From: Alphaproteobacteria bacterium
Lineage (GTDB): Bacteria > Pseudomonadota > Alphaproteobacteria > Micropepsales > Micropepsaceae
Direction: 5' to 3'
Assembly (NCBI GenBank): GCA_016124385.1
Contig: WGNU01000005.1
Coordinates: 372,001 to 436,000 of the forward strand
Length of the DNA: 64,000 nt
Of this stretch, positions 26,815-36,603 are shown in pieces (the first letter of the stretch is position 1; every line of letters starts with the position of its first letter). Made by a program: the position numbers and the translations under genes. The notes beneath the pieces were generated by a model that saw only the letters and a program-made list of their open reading frames with translations, searched no databases and was not told where the DNA came from.

Positions 26815-28578
26815 TTGACGACGATCCTTGCCCGATTGAGCGACCTCGCGGCCGACGCCTTCGAGGCCGAGGGATTCGCGCGCGACTGGGGCGTGGTGCG
26901 GCCGTCCGATCGCCCGGACCTCGGCGAATTCCAGGTCTCGGGCGCGCTGGGTGCGGCGAAGAAGGCGGGCGAGAATCCGAAGGCGCTGGCCGAGCGCGTA
27001 GCCGATCGCCTGCGCGCAACCGGCCGCTTCGAGACCGTCTCCCTCGCGGGGCCCGGCTTCATCAACCTGACGCCGACGGCCGGAACGATCATCGCGGATC
27101 TGGCCGCGCTTCAGGCGAACCCTCGGGCCGCGCTCGCGCCGGCGGGAACGCCCGCCAAGGTCGTCATCGATTTCGGCGGACCCAATGTCGCCAAAGCGAT
27201 GCATGTCGGCCATCTGCGCTCGAGCATCATCGGCGATTGCCTGCAGCGGCTGTTCCGGTTCTGCGGCGCGAACGTCGTCAGCGACATCCACATGGGCGAT
27301 TGGGGCCTGCAAATGGGGCTCCTGATCGAGGAGATCGCGCGCGAGCAGCCGGGGCTTCCCTATTTCCAGCCGGGCGCAACCGGGCCATTCCCCGCGCAGT
27401 CGCCGGTGACGATGGACGATCTTGAGCGGCTCTATCCAAGGGCCGCGGCCGCCGCCAAGGACGATCCGGAACGCGCCGAGGCCGCGCGCCGCGCGACCGC
27501 CGCGCTTCAGGCGGGCGAGCCCGGCTACCGCGCGCTCTGGCGTCATTTCGTTACGACGACCGAGACGGGCCTGACGCGCGAATTCGCAAGCCTCGGCGTG
27601 AAGTTCGATGAGTGGAAAGGCGAGAGCGATGCCGATCCACTGATCCCGGGCATGATCGCGGATCTGCGGTCGCGGGGCCTTGCCGTCGAGAGTGAAGGCG
27701 CGCTCGTTCTTCCGATCACGGAGGAAGGCGACAAGAAGGAACTGCCCCCGCTGCTGCTGCTCAAATCGGATGGCGCGGCGCTCTACGGCACGACCGATCT
27801 CGCGACCATTCTCGATCGCGTTCGCCGCCACGATCCGGATTTGATCCTCTACGTCGTCGATCAGCGCCAGCACGACCATTTCACGCAGGTCTTCCGCGCG
27901 GCGAGGAAATCCGGCATCGCCGGCCACGCGGCGCTGGAGCATATCGGCTTTGGCACGGTGAACGGGCCGGACGGCAAGCCCTTCAAGACGCGCGCGGGCG
28001 GCGTGATGAAACTCGCCGATCTGATCGAGATGGCGCGCGAGGAAGCGCGCACGCGGCTCCGCGAGCAGGGTCTGGCGGTCGACCTCGATCCGACCGAGCA
28101 GGAGGGCATCGCCGGTGCCGTCGGCATCGCGGCCATCAAATTCGCCGATCTGATGAACCATCGGCTCACGAACTATGTCTTCGATCTCGCGCGGTTCGTC
28201 CGCTTCGAGGGCAAGACCGGGCCTTATCTGCAATACGCGGCGGTGCGCGTGAAGTCGCTCCTGCGCAAGGCGGAGGAGGAGGGCGCCAAGCCCGGCGCGC
28301 TCGCGATCGCGGCGCCTGCCGAGCGCGCGCTGGCGCTAGCGCTCCTGCTCACGCCCACCGCGATCGAGACCGCGCGGGACAAGCGCGCGCCGAACGCGCT
28401 CGCCGATCAGGCCTTCGCGATCGCGCAGGCCTTCAGCCGTTTCTACGGCGAACATCATATCCTCAGTGAAGCCGACGAGGCCGTGCGCGGCGCGCGCCTC
28501 GCTTTGAGCGCATTAACGTTGAGAGTGCTCGAAACGCTGCTCGATCTTCTCGGCATTCCCGTCCCCGAGCGCATGTAG
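26815..28578 (+). CDS. argS: Arginyl-tRNA synthetase
   Basis: This class Ia synthetase charges tRNA-Arg. The 587-residue product has the HIGH-like signature H130-V-G-H in KAMHVGHLRSSIIGD and the KMSKS-like region KTRAGGVMKLADL, in which the second motif is degenerate as usual for ArgRS. The C-terminal anticodon-binding domain includes NALADQAFAIAQAFSRFY and ends LGIPVPERM. The start is TTG at 26815 behind ggagacc. Confidence 0.95.
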   Translation: MTTILARLSDLAADAFEAEGFARDWGVVRPSDRPDLGEFQVSGALGAAKKAGENPKALAERVADRLRATGRFETVSLAGPGFINLTPTAGTIIADLAALQANPRAALAPAGTPAKVVIDFGGPNVAKAMHVGHLRSSIIGDCLQRLFRFCGANVVSDIHMGDWGLQMGLLIEEIAREQPGLPYFQPGATGPFPAQSPVTMDDLERLYPRAAAAAKDDPERAEAARRATAALQAGEPGYRALWRHFVTTTETGLTREFASLGVKFDEWKGESDADPLIPGMIADLRSRGLAVESEGALVLPITEEGDKKELPPLLLLKSDGAALYGTTDLATILDRVRRHDPDLILYVVDQRQHDHFTQVFRAARKSGIAGHAALEHIGFGTVNGPDGKPFKTRAGGVMKLADLIEMAREEARTRLREQGLAVDLDPTEQEGIAGAVGIAAIKFADLMNHRLTNYVFDLARFVRFEGKTGPYLQYAAVRVKSLLRKAEEEGAKPGALAIAAPAERALALALLLTPTAIETARDKRAPNALADQAFAIAQAFSRFYGEHHILSEADEAVRGARLALSALTLRVLETLLDLLGIPVPERM

Positions 28579-28584
28579 CGCGCG

Positions 28585-28615
28585 TCGCGATTGACCCCGT
28601 GGGGCAAGATCGCGA
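28585..28615 (+). terminator. Hairpin after argS
   Basis: TCGCGAT (28585-28591) and ATCGCGA (28609-28615) are perfect inverted arms that enclose a second pairing, CCCC-GT-GGGG (28595-28604). It starts 7 bp after the argS stop. No T-run follows, so it could be a Rho-region structure or a simple 3' stabiliser. Confidence 0.35.
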
Positions 28616-28694
28616 TGATCCCCGCCGTGGACGCCCTTTGGAGGCGAAGGCCGCGTGAGACGGCCGGGCGTAAGGGGATAGGCCGGGCGGGGCG

Positions 28695-29741
28695 ATGGTC
28701 AAGGTTGCGTTGGTTGGTGTCTATGCGGCGGTGATGGGCGTGCTCGCCTTTCTCGCGCAGCCGGCGACACCTGCGTTTACCGATGCGATGGGAACGCCCC
28801 TCGAGGCCAGCGAGGCGCATTTCGACTGGGTCGAGCTGGGCGGCGTGCGCCAGCGTCTCCTCATTCGCGGCCGCGACCGCGCGAACCCGATCCTGCTCGT
28901 GCTGCATGGCGGGCCGGGCATCCCGGAGATCGCGCAATTCCGCGAGTTCAATGCCCCGCTCGAGGAGGCGTTTCTGGTCGTCCAGTGGGACCAGCGCGGC
29001 GCCGGGCGCTCCTTCGACATTCTGGCGGACCCCGCCGCGCTCACCATCGCGCAAATGGAGGCCGATCTCGACGAATTGGTCGTGCTCCTGAAGGATCGCT
29101 ACGGGCAGAGGAAAATTTTCCTACTCGGGCACTCCTGGGGCTCATTTCTCGGCATCCGCTATGCCGCCCGCCACCCGGAGAATGTTGCGGCCTATGTCGG
29201 CGTCGGCCAAGTAGCCTGGATGATTGAAGGCGAGGACCGCTCGCATGATTTCGTGATCGCGCAGGCGACCGCCGCTAACGATACCGACGTGCTCTCCGCG
29301 ATGCAGGAGATCGGCCGTCCGCCTTATTCGACCTTCAGCGCCATGCGCCAGCGTGGTTTCGTCGCGCTTTATGGCGGCGCGCTCCATAAACCCGAGATGG
29401 CGCCGAAGATCGGAGGCGCCGCGATGAGCGGGCCGGAGATGACCTGGGCCGACTATGTTCTCGGCACGGCGGGCGCCTGGCGCAGCCTCGATCGCCTGTT
29501 TCCCGAGCTGATGACGATCAACCTGATGAAGGAAGTGCCCTCGCTCGACGTGCCGGTCTATTTCGCGCTCGGGCGCTACGATCATCAGGTGCCGGCCGAC
29601 CTCGCGGCGGTTTACTTTGATCGCCTTCGTGCCCCGAAGAAGAAGCTCGTCTGGTTCGAGAATTCCGCGCACAACCCGCTCTACGAGGAGTCGGAAGCCT
29701 TTAACCGCTTCATGATCGAGACGGTGCGCCAGCTTCGTTGA
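28695..29741 (+). CDS. Exported alpha/beta hydrolase, proline-iminopeptidase-like
   Basis: This 348-residue protein has an N-terminal hydrophobic segment (about residues 2-25) that is a signal peptide or anchor. The hydrolase part shows the oxyanion motif HGGPG starting at H71, the nucleophile elbow GHSWGS with S147, a late aspartate in LGRYDHQVP and the histidine in ENSAHNPLYEE. The HGGPG motif is typical of S33 prolyl aminopeptidases, but substrates of such proteins vary. It stands just upstream of the glycine riboswitch. Confidence 0.88.
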   Translation: MVKVALVGVYAAVMGVLAFLAQPATPAFTDAMGTPLEASEAHFDWVELGGVRQRLLIRGRDRANPILLVLHGGPGIPEIAQFREFNAPLEEAFLVVQWDQRGAGRSFDILADPAALTIAQMEADLDELVVLLKDRYGQRKIFLLGHSWGSFLGIRYAARHPENVAAYVGVGQVAWMIEGEDRSHDFVIAQATAANDTDVLSAMQEIGRPPYSTFSAMRQRGFVALYGGALHKPEMAPKIGGAAMSGPEMTWADYVLGTAGAWRSLDRLFPELMTINLMKEVPSLDVPVYFALGRYDHQVPADLAAVYFDRLRAPKKKLVWFENSAHNPLYEESEAFNRFMIETVRQLR

Positions 29742-29810
29742 CTCTTTAAGGTCGCCCCTTATCATGATGGTGAGGAGTCGGCGTGAAGGCGCCTGCTCCT
29801 CAAATCGCAC

Positions 29811-30034
29811 GCGGGAGAGGTCGCAGCAGGGTGGGTTGATAGCCCCCCCTGGGACGCGGCGCCGAAGGAGCAACCGCCCCGGAAACTCTCAGGCCGAAGG
29901 ACCGCGCGCGGCAAGGCAGTCTGGAAAGCAGGGAGCCGCGTGCTCTCTCACCGACGGGGTAACCTGGCGCGCCGGTGATGGGCGGGCCGGGGAAATCTCT
30001 CAGGTCCCATGACAGACGGGGCGCTGCTCTGAGG
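29811..30034 (+). promoter_or_regulatory. Tandem glycine riboswitch upstream of gcvT
   Basis: Two glycine-binding aptamers are visible in series. The first has GAGAGG (29815-29820), GCCGAAGGAGCAA (29861-29873), GGAAACTCTCAGGC (29881-29894) and the closing TCTGGAAAGC (29920-29929). The second has CCGACGGGGTAA (29951-29962), GGGGAAATCTCTCAGG (about 29989-30004) and GACAGACGGGG (30011-30021). These match the conserved core of the glycine riboswitch. It sits in the leader of the glycine cleavage genes, where glycine binding is known to switch expression on. With flanking DNA it fills the 371-bp gap between the hydrolase and gcvT. Confidence 0.93.
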
Positions 30035-30045
30035 GTTGGCTCGGA

Positions 30046-30063
30046 GAAGGGGTGACTCCCTTC
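30046..30063 (+). promoter_or_regulatory. Possible expression-platform hairpin of the riboswitch
   Basis: GAAGGGG (30046-30052) pairs with TCCCTTC (30057-30063) around a TGAC loop, twelve bases after the second aptamer and about 50 bases before the gcvT start. No T-run follows. It may be part of the switching region, but this is inference. Confidence 0.3.
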
Positions 30064-30112
30064 AAGGTGCCTCTTGAGGATGCGGCGGACCCCTCTTCGT
30101 CTGTTGGACCGC

Positions 30113-31258
30113 ATGACCGCCGCCGATCTTCGCCAGACCGCGCTTCACGCGCTTCATGTCGCCGCCGGCGCCCGCATGGTGCCCTTTGCCGGCTACGACA
30201 TGCCCGTGCAGTACAAGCCCGGCATCCTCCAGGAACATCTCCACACGCGCGAAGCGGCGGGCCTTTTCGATGTCTCGCACATGGGCCAAGCGGCGCTGAT
30301 CGGCCCCGACCATGCAACGACCGCCGCCGCGCTGGAACGCCTCGTCCCCGGCGAGATCCAGGGGCTGGGCCTCGGGCGCATGCGCTACACGCTGCTGCTG
30401 AACGAGAAGGGCGGCATCGAGGACGATCTGATGGTGACGCGCGGCCGTGAGCCGGCCGATGACGGCGTGCTGCTGCTCGTCGTCAATGCCGCGCGCAAGG
30501 AGCATGACTTCGCCTATCTGCGCGAGCGCTTGCCCGCGAACGTGAGGCTCGTGACGTTCGAGGATCGCGCGCTGATCGCGCTGCAGGGGCCGAAGGCCGC
30601 AGCCGTGCTGGCGCGCCACGCGCCGGTCGTAGCCGACCTCGGCTTCATGACGGCCACGAGTGCGCTCTGTGCAGGACTCGCCTGTCATATCTCGCGCTCG
30701 GGCTATACCGGCGAGGACGGCTTTGAAATCTCCGTTCCCGGCGAGCACGCGGTGACGCTCGCGGAGTGTCTTCTGGCCGAGGAAGAAGTCATGCCGATCG
30801 GCCTTGGTGCGCGGGATTCGCTGCGCCTCGAAGCTGGGCTTTGCCTCTATGGCCACGACATCGACGAGACGACATCGCCGGTCGAGGCGGGTCTCACCTT
30901 CGCCATCGGCAAACGGCGCAAGATCGAGAAAGACTTCCTGGGCGCCCCGCGCATCATGGCCGAGCTCTTTGACGGCGCGCAGCGCCAGCGCGTCGGCATG
31001 CGGCTCGAGGGCCGCGCCCCCGCGCGCGAAGGCGCCGCCATTTGCGACGACACCGGCACCGCCCTCGGCACAGTGACGAGCGGCGGCTTCGCTCCCAGCC
31101 TCAATGCCGCGATCGCGATGGGCTATGTCGCGCCCCGCGCGGCGAAGGACGGCACCCCCCTTCAGCTCATCGTGCGCGATCAGCCCCGGCCGGCCTCCAC
31201 CGCGCCGATGCCGTTCGTCCCCCATCGCTATTTCCGCCGAAAGGAAGAGGCTTCATGA
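30113..31258 (+). CDS. gcvT: Glycine cleavage system T protein (aminomethyltransferase)
   Basis: GcvT moves the methylene group from the H-protein to tetrahydrofolate and releases ammonia. The 381-residue product has the typical start TALHALHVAAGARMVPFAGYDMP and the folate-site motif FDVSHMGQ, with SGYTGEDGFEIS and GLGARDSLRLEAGLCLYGHD in the middle. Upstream in-frame starts exist (TTG 30074 and ATG 30080), but the ATG at 30113 matches the family N-terminus. No good ribosome-binding site is seen before it. Its stop overlaps the gcvH start. Confidence 0.95.
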   Translation: MTAADLRQTALHALHVAAGARMVPFAGYDMPVQYKPGILQEHLHTREAAGLFDVSHMGQAALIGPDHATTAAALERLVPGEIQGLGLGRMRYTLLLNEKGGIEDDLMVTRGREPADDGVLLLVVNAARKEHDFAYLRERLPANVRLVTFEDRALIALQGPKAAAVLARHAPVVADLGFMTATSALCAGLACHISRSGYTGEDGFEISVPGEHAVTLAECLLAEEEVMPIGLGARDSLRLEAGLCLYGHDIDETTSPVEAGLTFAIGKRRKIEKDFLGAPRIMAELFDGAQRQRVGMRLEGRAPAREGAAICDDTGTALGTVTSGGFAPSLNAAIAMGYVAPRAAKDGTPLQLIVRDQPRPASTAPMPFVPHRYFRRKEEAS

Positions 31259-31629
31259 GCGAGACCCGATTCACCAAGGACCACGAATGGATCCGTCTGG
31301 ACGGCGACACGGCGACGGTCGGCATCACGAAATACGCGGCCGAGCAATTGGGCGACGTCGTCTTCGTGGAGCTCCCGGTCGTCGGCAAGCTGGTCGCTCA
31401 GGCGAGCGAGGCGGCGGTCGTTGAGAGCGTGAAGGCCGCGAGCGAAGTCTTTGCGCCACTCTCGGGCGAAATCGTCGCGATCAACGAAGCGCTGGCCGAT
31501 GACCCCGCCAAGGTGAACGCCGATCCCGAGGGCGCGGGCTGGTTCTTTTCGATGAAGGTTTCCGATAGCGGCCAGCTCGCCGAGCTGATGTCCGCCGATC
31601 AGTATGCAGACTATGTGAAGGGCCTCTGA
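31255..31629 (+). CDS. gcvH: Glycine cleavage system H protein
   Basis: This 124-residue lipoyl carrier shuttles the aminomethyl group between GcvP and GcvT. The lipoylated lysine is K60 in [10 protein letters not shown]. The start [18 protein letters not shown] and the end [17 protein letters not shown] are typical. The start ATG overlaps the gcvT stop (ATGA), so the two are translationally coupled. AAGGAAGAGG lies upstream. Confidence 0.96.
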   Translation: MSETRFTKDHEWIRLDGDTATVGITKYAAEQLGDVVFVELPVVGKLVAQASEAAVVESVKAASEVFAPLSGEIVAINEALADDPAKVNADPEGAGWFFSMKVSDSGQLAELMSADQYADYVKGL

Positions 31630-31633
31630 CCCC

Positions 31634-32980
31634 ATGCGTTATCTTCCGCTGACCGATGCCGATCGCGGCGCGATGCTCGCCAAGATCGGTGCGCGCTCGA
31701 TCGAGGATCTCTTCCGCGATGTGCCTGAGGCCGCGCGTCTGAAAGGCCCGCTCGATCTGCCGCGCCACCAGGGCGAGATCGAGGTCGAGCGCGCGCTCGG
31801 CCGCCTCGCCGCGATGAACGTACCCGCGAGCGCGGGGCCCTTTTTCGTCGGCTGCGGCGCCTACAAGCATCACGTGCCCGCGAGCGTCGATCACCTCATT
31901 CAGCGCTCGGAGTTTTTGACGTCCTATACGCCCTATCAGCCCGAAATCGCGCAGGGCACGCTGCAATATCTTTTCGAGTTCCAAACGCAGGTCGCGCTCA
32001 TCACCGGCATGGAGGTGGCGAACGCCTCCATGTATGACGGCTCGACCGGCACGGCCGAAGCGGTTTTGATGGCCGAGCGCGTGACGCGCCGCAAGAAGGC
32101 CGTGCTCTGCGGCAATCTTCACCCGCACTACGCCGATGTCGTCGCGACCGTCGCGGGCGTCTCGGGCATGACGATCGAGATCGGCGATCCGGTACCCGGC
32201 GGCGGCGCCAATCTCGCCGATGCGGTCGATGCCGAGACGGCCTGCCTCGTCGTTCAGAACCCCGATTTCTTCGGCAATCTTCGTGATCTTCGCGCGCTCG
32301 CGGCGCGCGTGCACGAGAAGGGCGCGCTCCTCATCGTGGTCGTGACGGAAATCGTCTCGCTCGGCGCGGTGATGTCGCCAGGCGCGATGGGCGCGGACAT
32401 CGTCGTCGGCGAGGGCCAGTCGCTGGGCGTGGGCCTGCAATTCGGCGGCCCCTATGTCGGGCTGTTCGCGACGCGCCAGAAGCTCGTCCGCCAGATGCCA
32501 GGGCGGCTCTGCGGCGAGACGGTCGATGCCAACGGCAAGCGCGGCTATGTGTTGACGCTGTCGACGCGCGAGCAGCACATTCGCCGCGAGAAGGCGACGT
32601 CGAACATCTGCACCAATTCGGGGCTCATGTGCCTCGCGTTCACGATCCATCTGGCGCTGCTCGGCGAAGAGGGGTTCAAGCGCCTCGCGCGGCTCAACCA
32701 TGAAGCGGCGGTCCGCCTCGCGGAGGAGTTAAGCGCGATCCCGGGCGTCGAACTCGTGACGCCCCATTTCTTCAACGAATTCACGCTGCGCCTGCCGCGC
32801 TCCGCCCAGGCCGTGGCCGACGCGCTGGCCGACAAGGGCGTGCTGGGCGGCGTGCGCGCGTCGCGCCTGTTGCCGGGCCGCAAGGGCATCGAGACCCTGC
32901 TCATCGTGGCCGCGACCGAAACCAACACCGACGACGACCGCGCGGCCTATGTCCGTGCCCTGAAGGAAATCCTCGCATGA
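31634..32980 (+). CDS. gcvPA: Glycine dehydrogenase (decarboxylating) subunit 1
   Basis: This is the N-terminal half of the P protein encoded as a separate 448-residue subunit. It begins [15 protein letters not shown] and contains [13 protein letters not shown] and the glycine-rich [19 protein letters not shown]. It lacks the PLP lysine, which lies in subunit 2, as expected. It follows gcvH by 4 bp and overlaps gcvPB by 4 bp, so the two halves should be made in equal amounts. Confidence 0.95.
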   Translation: MRYLPLTDADRGAMLAKIGARSIEDLFRDVPEAARLKGPLDLPRHQGEIEVERALGRLAAMNVPASAGPFFVGCGAYKHHVPASVDHLIQRSEFLTSYTPYQPEIAQGTLQYLFEFQTQVALITGMEVANASMYDGSTGTAEAVLMAERVTRRKKAVLCGNLHPHYADVVATVAGVSGMTIEIGDPVPGGGANLADAVDAETACLVVQNPDFFGNLRDLRALAARVHEKGALLIVVVTEIVSLGAVMSPGAMGADIVVGEGQSLGVGLQFGGPYVGLFATRQKLVRQMPGRLCGETVDANGKRGYVLTLSTREQHIRREKATSNICTNSGLMCLAFTIHLALLGEEGFKRLARLNHEAAVRLAEELSAIPGVELVTPHFFNEFTLRLPRSAQAVADALADKGVLGGVRASRLLPGRKGIETLLIVAATETNTDDDRAAYVRALKEILA

Positions 32981-34551
32981 ACGAGCAAGGCCGCCCGACG
33001 CGCCTGGAGGGCGCGATGCCGACACCCAGCGAGGTCCGGACATTCTCCGGCCATCGCGGGCTCGATCACGACGAGCCGCTCCTGTTCGAGAGCGGCCGGC
33101 CCGGCCATTGCGGCGTCGATCTGCCAGCGCCAAGCCTTAGCCACGACCGCCTGGGCGGCCTGGCGCGCGAGGGCGCGATCGGTCTTCCGGGTCTCTCCGA
33201 GCCCGAGATCGTGCGCCATTTCGTGCGCCTCTCGCAGAAGAACTACGCGATCGACACGGGGCTTTTCCCGCTCGGCTCCTGCACGATGAAGCACAACCCG
33301 CGCCTCAATGAGAAGCTCGCGCGGCTCGCGGGCTTTGCCGACATTCACCCCCTCCAGCCGCAAAAGACGATCCAGGGCGCGCTCGCGCTGATCGAGGAAC
33401 TCGCCCGCTGGCTGATGGTGATGACGGGCATGCCCGCCGTCGCGATGAGCCCGAAGGCGGGCGCGCATGGCGAATTATGTGGGCTGATGGCGATCAAGGC
33501 CGCGATTGCGGCGCGCGGCGAAAAGCGCACGCGCATCCTCGTCCCCGAAAGCGCGCACGGCACCAATCCGGCGACCGCGGCAGCGATTGGCTTCTCGGTC
33601 GATGCGATCCCGGCAACGCCGCGCGGGCGCGTGGATGTCGCCGCGCTCAAGGCCAAGCTCGGCCCCGATGTCGCGGGCGTGATGGTCACGAACCCCAACA
33701 CATGCGGGCTTTTCGAGGATGAGATTCTCGCCATCGCGGACGCGATCCACGGTGCGGGAGGCTATTTCTATTGCGACGGCGCGAATTTCAACGCGATCGT
33801 CGGCCGCGTGCGGCCAGGCGATCTCGGCATCGATGCGATGCACATCAACCTGCACAAGACGTTCTCGACGCCCCATGGCGGCGGTGGGCCGGGCGCGGGC
33901 CCGGTGGTGCTCTCCGAAGCGCTCGCACCCTTCGCGCCCTTGCCCCACATCGTCCATGACGCGAACGGACTGCGCCTCGTCGAGCATGAGGCCGATGCGC
34001 GGGAGGAGGGGCTCAATCCCTTTGGCCGCATGGTCGCCTTCCACGGCCAGATGGGCATGTTCGTCCGCGCGCTCGCCTACATGATGAGCCATGGCGCGGA
34101 CGGCTTGCGCCAAGTTGCCGACGATGCGGTGCTGAACGCGAATTACATCCTCTCCTCGCTGAAGGATGTGATGAGCGCGCCCTTCGGCGACACGGGCCCC
34201 TGCATGCACGAGGCGCTGTTCGACGACACGTACCTCAAGGACACTGGCGTCTCGACGCTCGATGTCGCCAAGGCCCTGATCGATGAGGGCTATCACCCCA
34301 TGACGGTCTATTTCCCGCTGGTCGTCCATGGCGCGATGCTGATCGAGCCCACCGAAACGGAATCCAAGGAAAGCCTCGACCGCTTCATCGCGGTGATGCG
34401 CGGACTGGCCGGCGAGGCGAAGGCCGGCAGGACGGCGCGCTTCACGGGCGCTCCCTATTTCGCCCCGCGTGCCCGGCTGGATGAAACCCGCGCCGCGCGC
34501 CAGCCCGTGCTACGCTGGACGCCTCCAAAGCCGGCGGAGGCAGCCGAGTAG
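32977..34551 (+). CDS. gcvPB: Glycine dehydrogenase (decarboxylating) subunit 2
   Basis: This 524-residue subunit holds the PLP site of the split P protein. The PLP lysine is K294 in [19 protein letters not shown], preceded by the cofactor pocket ([25 protein letters not shown]). The N-terminus includes [12 protein letters not shown]. It closes the gcvT-H-PA-PB operon governed by the glycine riboswitch. The dihydrolipoamide dehydrogenase partner is not in the window. Confidence 0.95.
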   Translation: MNEQGRPTRLEGAMPTPSEVRTFSGHRGLDHDEPLLFESGRPGHCGVDLPAPSLSHDRLGGLAREGAIGLPGLSEPEIVRHFVRLSQKNYAIDTGLFPLGSCTMKHNPRLNEKLARLAGFADIHPLQPQKTIQGALALIEELARWLMVMTGMPAVAMSPKAGAHGELCGLMAIKAAIAARGEKRTRILVPESAHGTNPATAAAIGFSVDAIPATPRGRVDVAALKAKLGPDVAGVMVTNPNTCGLFEDEILAIADAIHGAGGYFYCDGANFNAIVGRVRPGDLGIDAMHINLHKTFSTPHGGGGPGAGPVVLSEALAPFAPLPHIVHDANGLRLVEHEADAREEGLNPFGRMVAFHGQMGMFVRALAYMMSHGADGLRQVADDAVLNANYILSSLKDVMSAPFGDTGPCMHEALFDDTYLKDTGVSTLDVAKALIDEGYHPMTVYFPLVVHGAMLIEPTETESKESLDRFIAVMRGLAGEAKAGRTARFTGAPYFAPRARLDETRAARQPVLRWTPPKPAEAAE

Positions 34552-34580
34552 CGCGCGCCGCCCATCGAAAGTGGCGCAGC

Positions 34581-35255
34581 ATGACGGCAAAGTATCTGGC
34601 GTGGGTTGCGGTTGCGGCGATGCTTGCCGCCACAGGGTCCTGTGCTGCGGAGGATGACCCCCATCACTTTCCGCCCATCGACGAAAGCGCGAGCGACCCT
34701 GACTTCAACGCCTTCAAGGAACGCTTGGAGGCGATTGTCGCCGCCCGCGACGCGGACGCGCTGATCGCCATCGTCGCGCCGGACATCAAGATCTCATTCG
34801 GAGGCGATGACGGCCAGGCGGAGTTCATTTCCGGCTGGCAGCCCGAGGATCCGAATTCGCCGATCTGGACCGAACTCTCGGCGATCCTCTCCCTTGGGCT
34901 CACGAAAGAGGAGATGGGCTGGACGGGGCCTTACGTGTTCTCGCGCTGGCCGGATCAATTCGATGCGTTTGAATATCTGCTCGTGCTCGACAAGGAGACG
35001 CCCCTGCTGGCCGATCCCTGCGATCCCGCGTCGGTCCTTGTGACGCTCGGCGATGCCATCGTTCGTCAAGCCGATCCGGACGATGGTGGGCCGAGCGCAT
35101 GCGATTGGCCGCTCGAATACACTTCTGTCGACGATGAGAAGGGCCATAAAGGCTACATCGCGACCGATCGGATGCGCAGCCCGCTCGATTATCGCGCGAA
35201 TTTTCAGAAGATCGACGGCGAGTGGCGTTTGGCTTTTCTGGTGGCGGGCGACTGA
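34581..35255 (+). CDS. Exported protein of unknown function, possibly a lipoprotein
   Basis: I do not recognise this family. The 224-residue product has a signal sequence (MTAKYLAWVAVAAMLAA) ending in TGSC-AAED; the cysteine could be lipid-modified, though the lipobox is imperfect. A helix-rich start with LEAIVAARDADALIAIVAPDIKISFGG resembles NTF2/SnoaL-like or DUF4440 folds; this is a guess from pattern only. It follows gcvPB by 29 bp and could be read through from it. It is convergent with atpF. Confidence 0.7.
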   Translation: MTAKYLAWVAVAAMLAATGSCAAEDDPHHFPPIDESASDPDFNAFKERLEAIVAARDADALIAIVAPDIKISFGGDDGQAEFISGWQPEDPNSPIWTELSAILSLGLTKEEMGWTGPYVFSRWPDQFDAFEYLLVLDKETPLLADPCDPASVLVTLGDAIVRQADPDDGGPSACDWPLEYTSVDDEKGHKGYIATDRMRSPLDYRANFQKIDGEWRLAFLVAGD

Positions 35256-35267
35256 CCCCGCCGCAGG

Positions 35268-35762
35268 CTAGTTGAGCTTGCCGCGAAGCTCGGCGATCGC
35301 CGTATCGGCGATCTTCTCGGCTTGGCCGGGCGTCATCCGGTCCCGGATGAGCGTCTCCGCCGCCATCACGGCCGCCTGCGTCGCCGCCGCGCGCACATCA
35401 GCGGCGGCTTGCGCTTCGGCTTGCGCGATCTTGGATTCGGCCTGTTCTGTCCGCCGCGCGATCAGCTGCTCGAGCTGCAGGCGCGTCTCGTGCGCCAGCC
35501 GCTCGGCCTCGGCCTTCGCTTCGGCGACGATCTCCTGCGCCTCGGTCTGCGCCTCGCGCTGGCGGCGCTGATATTGCGAGAGCAACTCTTGCGCCTCTTC
35601 GCGCAGGCGCCGCGCCTCTTCGAGTTCGGCCTTGATGCCCGCTGCGCGCTCGTCGAGCATCCGCGCGACCGTTCCCGGCGCGCCGGTGAAGATTGCAATC
35701 GCGAGGAAAATCAGAAGGCCGATCCCGACCCAGAACGTTGAATCGGCAAAATAGGCGTCCAT
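35268..35762 (-). CDS. atpF: ATP synthase F0 subunit b
   Basis: This 164-residue stator subunit has one N-terminal membrane helix (FWVGIGLLIFLAIAIF) and a long alanine/glutamate-rich helix (about residues 35-155) that reaches to the F1 head. The coiled-coil pattern EARRLREEAQELLSQYQRRQ is typical. It is the last gene of the F0 operon and starts 4 bp after the b' gene ends. Confidence 0.92.
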   Translation of the reverse strand: MDAYFADSTFWVGIGLLIFLAIAIFTGAPGTVARMLDERAAGIKAELEEARRLREEAQELLSQYQRRQREAQTEAQEIVAEAKAEAERLAHETRLQLEQLIARRTEQAESKIAQAEAQAAADVRAAATQAAVMAAETLIRDRMTPGQAEKIADTAIAELRGKLN

Positions 35763-35766
35763 CGAC

Positions 35767-36324
35767 CTAGCTCCTTGCCGCCTGCACGGCGCGCGTCGCT
35801 TCGTCGGCCGGAACGCTCGTGCCCGTCAGCCGCTCGACGATCCCCGCCGCCGCTTCCGCCGCGATGCCCTCCACATTGGACAGCGCGGCATCCTTCATCG
35901 CGGCGATCTGCTTCTCGGCGGCCGCGAGGCGCTGGTCGAGCTCGGCCTCCGCGCTCGCGCGCTGCCGGTCGGTCTCGTCCTTCACCTGCTGGCGGGATTG
36001 ATCCGCCAGCGCCCGGCCCTCGGCGCGCGCGTCGTTGACGGCCTTGATATAGGCCTTCTCGGCGGCTTCGGCCTGCGCCTGCAGTTCCTTTGCCTTGTCG
36101 AGGTCGTCCGCGATGCGGTCGCGCCGTTCCTCGATCACCGTCGCGATACGGGGCAGCGCGACGCGCGACAGGACGAAATAGAGAAACAGGAACGCGATCG
36201 CGAGCCAGAAGAGCTGGCCGGCGAAGTAATCCGGATTGAGCTGCGGCAACCCGCCTTCGCCGTGACCGGCGGTGCCAGTCTCGGTGTGCGTCTCCGGATG
36301 CGCGTCGCTGTGCCCTTCGTCCAT
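35767..36324 (-). CDS. atpG: ATP synthase F0 subunit b'
   Basis: This 185-residue protein is the second b-type stator subunit found in photosynthetic bacteria and most alphaproteobacteria. It has an N-terminal cytoplasmic stretch rich in His and Glu (HSDAHPETHTETG), one membrane helix (LFWLAIAFLFLYFVLSRVALP) and a long charged helix. It pairs with AtpF as a heterodimer. The start ATG is at 36322-36324, 18 bp after atpE. Confidence 0.92.
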   Translation of the reverse strand: MDEGHSDAHPETHTETGTAGHGEGGLPQLNPDYFAGQLFWLAIAFLFLYFVLSRVALPRIATVIEERRDRIADDLDKAKELQAQAEAAEKAYIKAVNDARAEGRALADQSRQQVKDETDRQRASAEAELDQRLAAAEKQIAAMKDAALSNVEGIAAEAAAGIVERLTGTSVPADEATRAVQAARS

Positions 36325-36342
36325 GGCGCGTGGCCGCCTGGC

Positions 36343-36570
36343 TTAGAGCGCGAACAGCATGATCAGCGCGACGACGAGGCCAAAGAGGCCGGTCGCTTCG
36401 CAGAGCGCGAAGCCCAGCAGCAGATTGCCGCTCTGGCTGGCCGCCGCTCCCGGATTGCGCAGCGCGCCCGCGAGATAGTTGCCGAAGATGTTGCCGATGC
36501 CAACGCCCGCGCCCAAGAGGGCGAAGCAGGCAAGGCCCGCGCCGATGAATTTTGCGGCTTCCGCTTCCAT
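36343..36570 (-). CDS. atpE: ATP synthase F0 subunit c
   Basis: This 75-residue proteolipid forms the rotor ring. It has two membrane helices joined by the polar loop RNPGAA, and the proton-carrying carboxylate is E58 in GFALCEATGLFG. The glycine-rich first helix (GLACFALLGAGVGIGNIFG) is typical. It lies between atpB and the b' gene and is preceded by GGAGACC. Confidence 0.95.
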   Translation of the reverse strand: MEAEAAKFIGAGLACFALLGAGVGIGNIFGNYLAGALRNPGAAASQSGNLLLGFALCEATGLFGLVVALIMLFAL

Positions 36571-36603
36571 GATCCTGGTCTCCTTAAGATGAACGGAAAG
36601 AAC

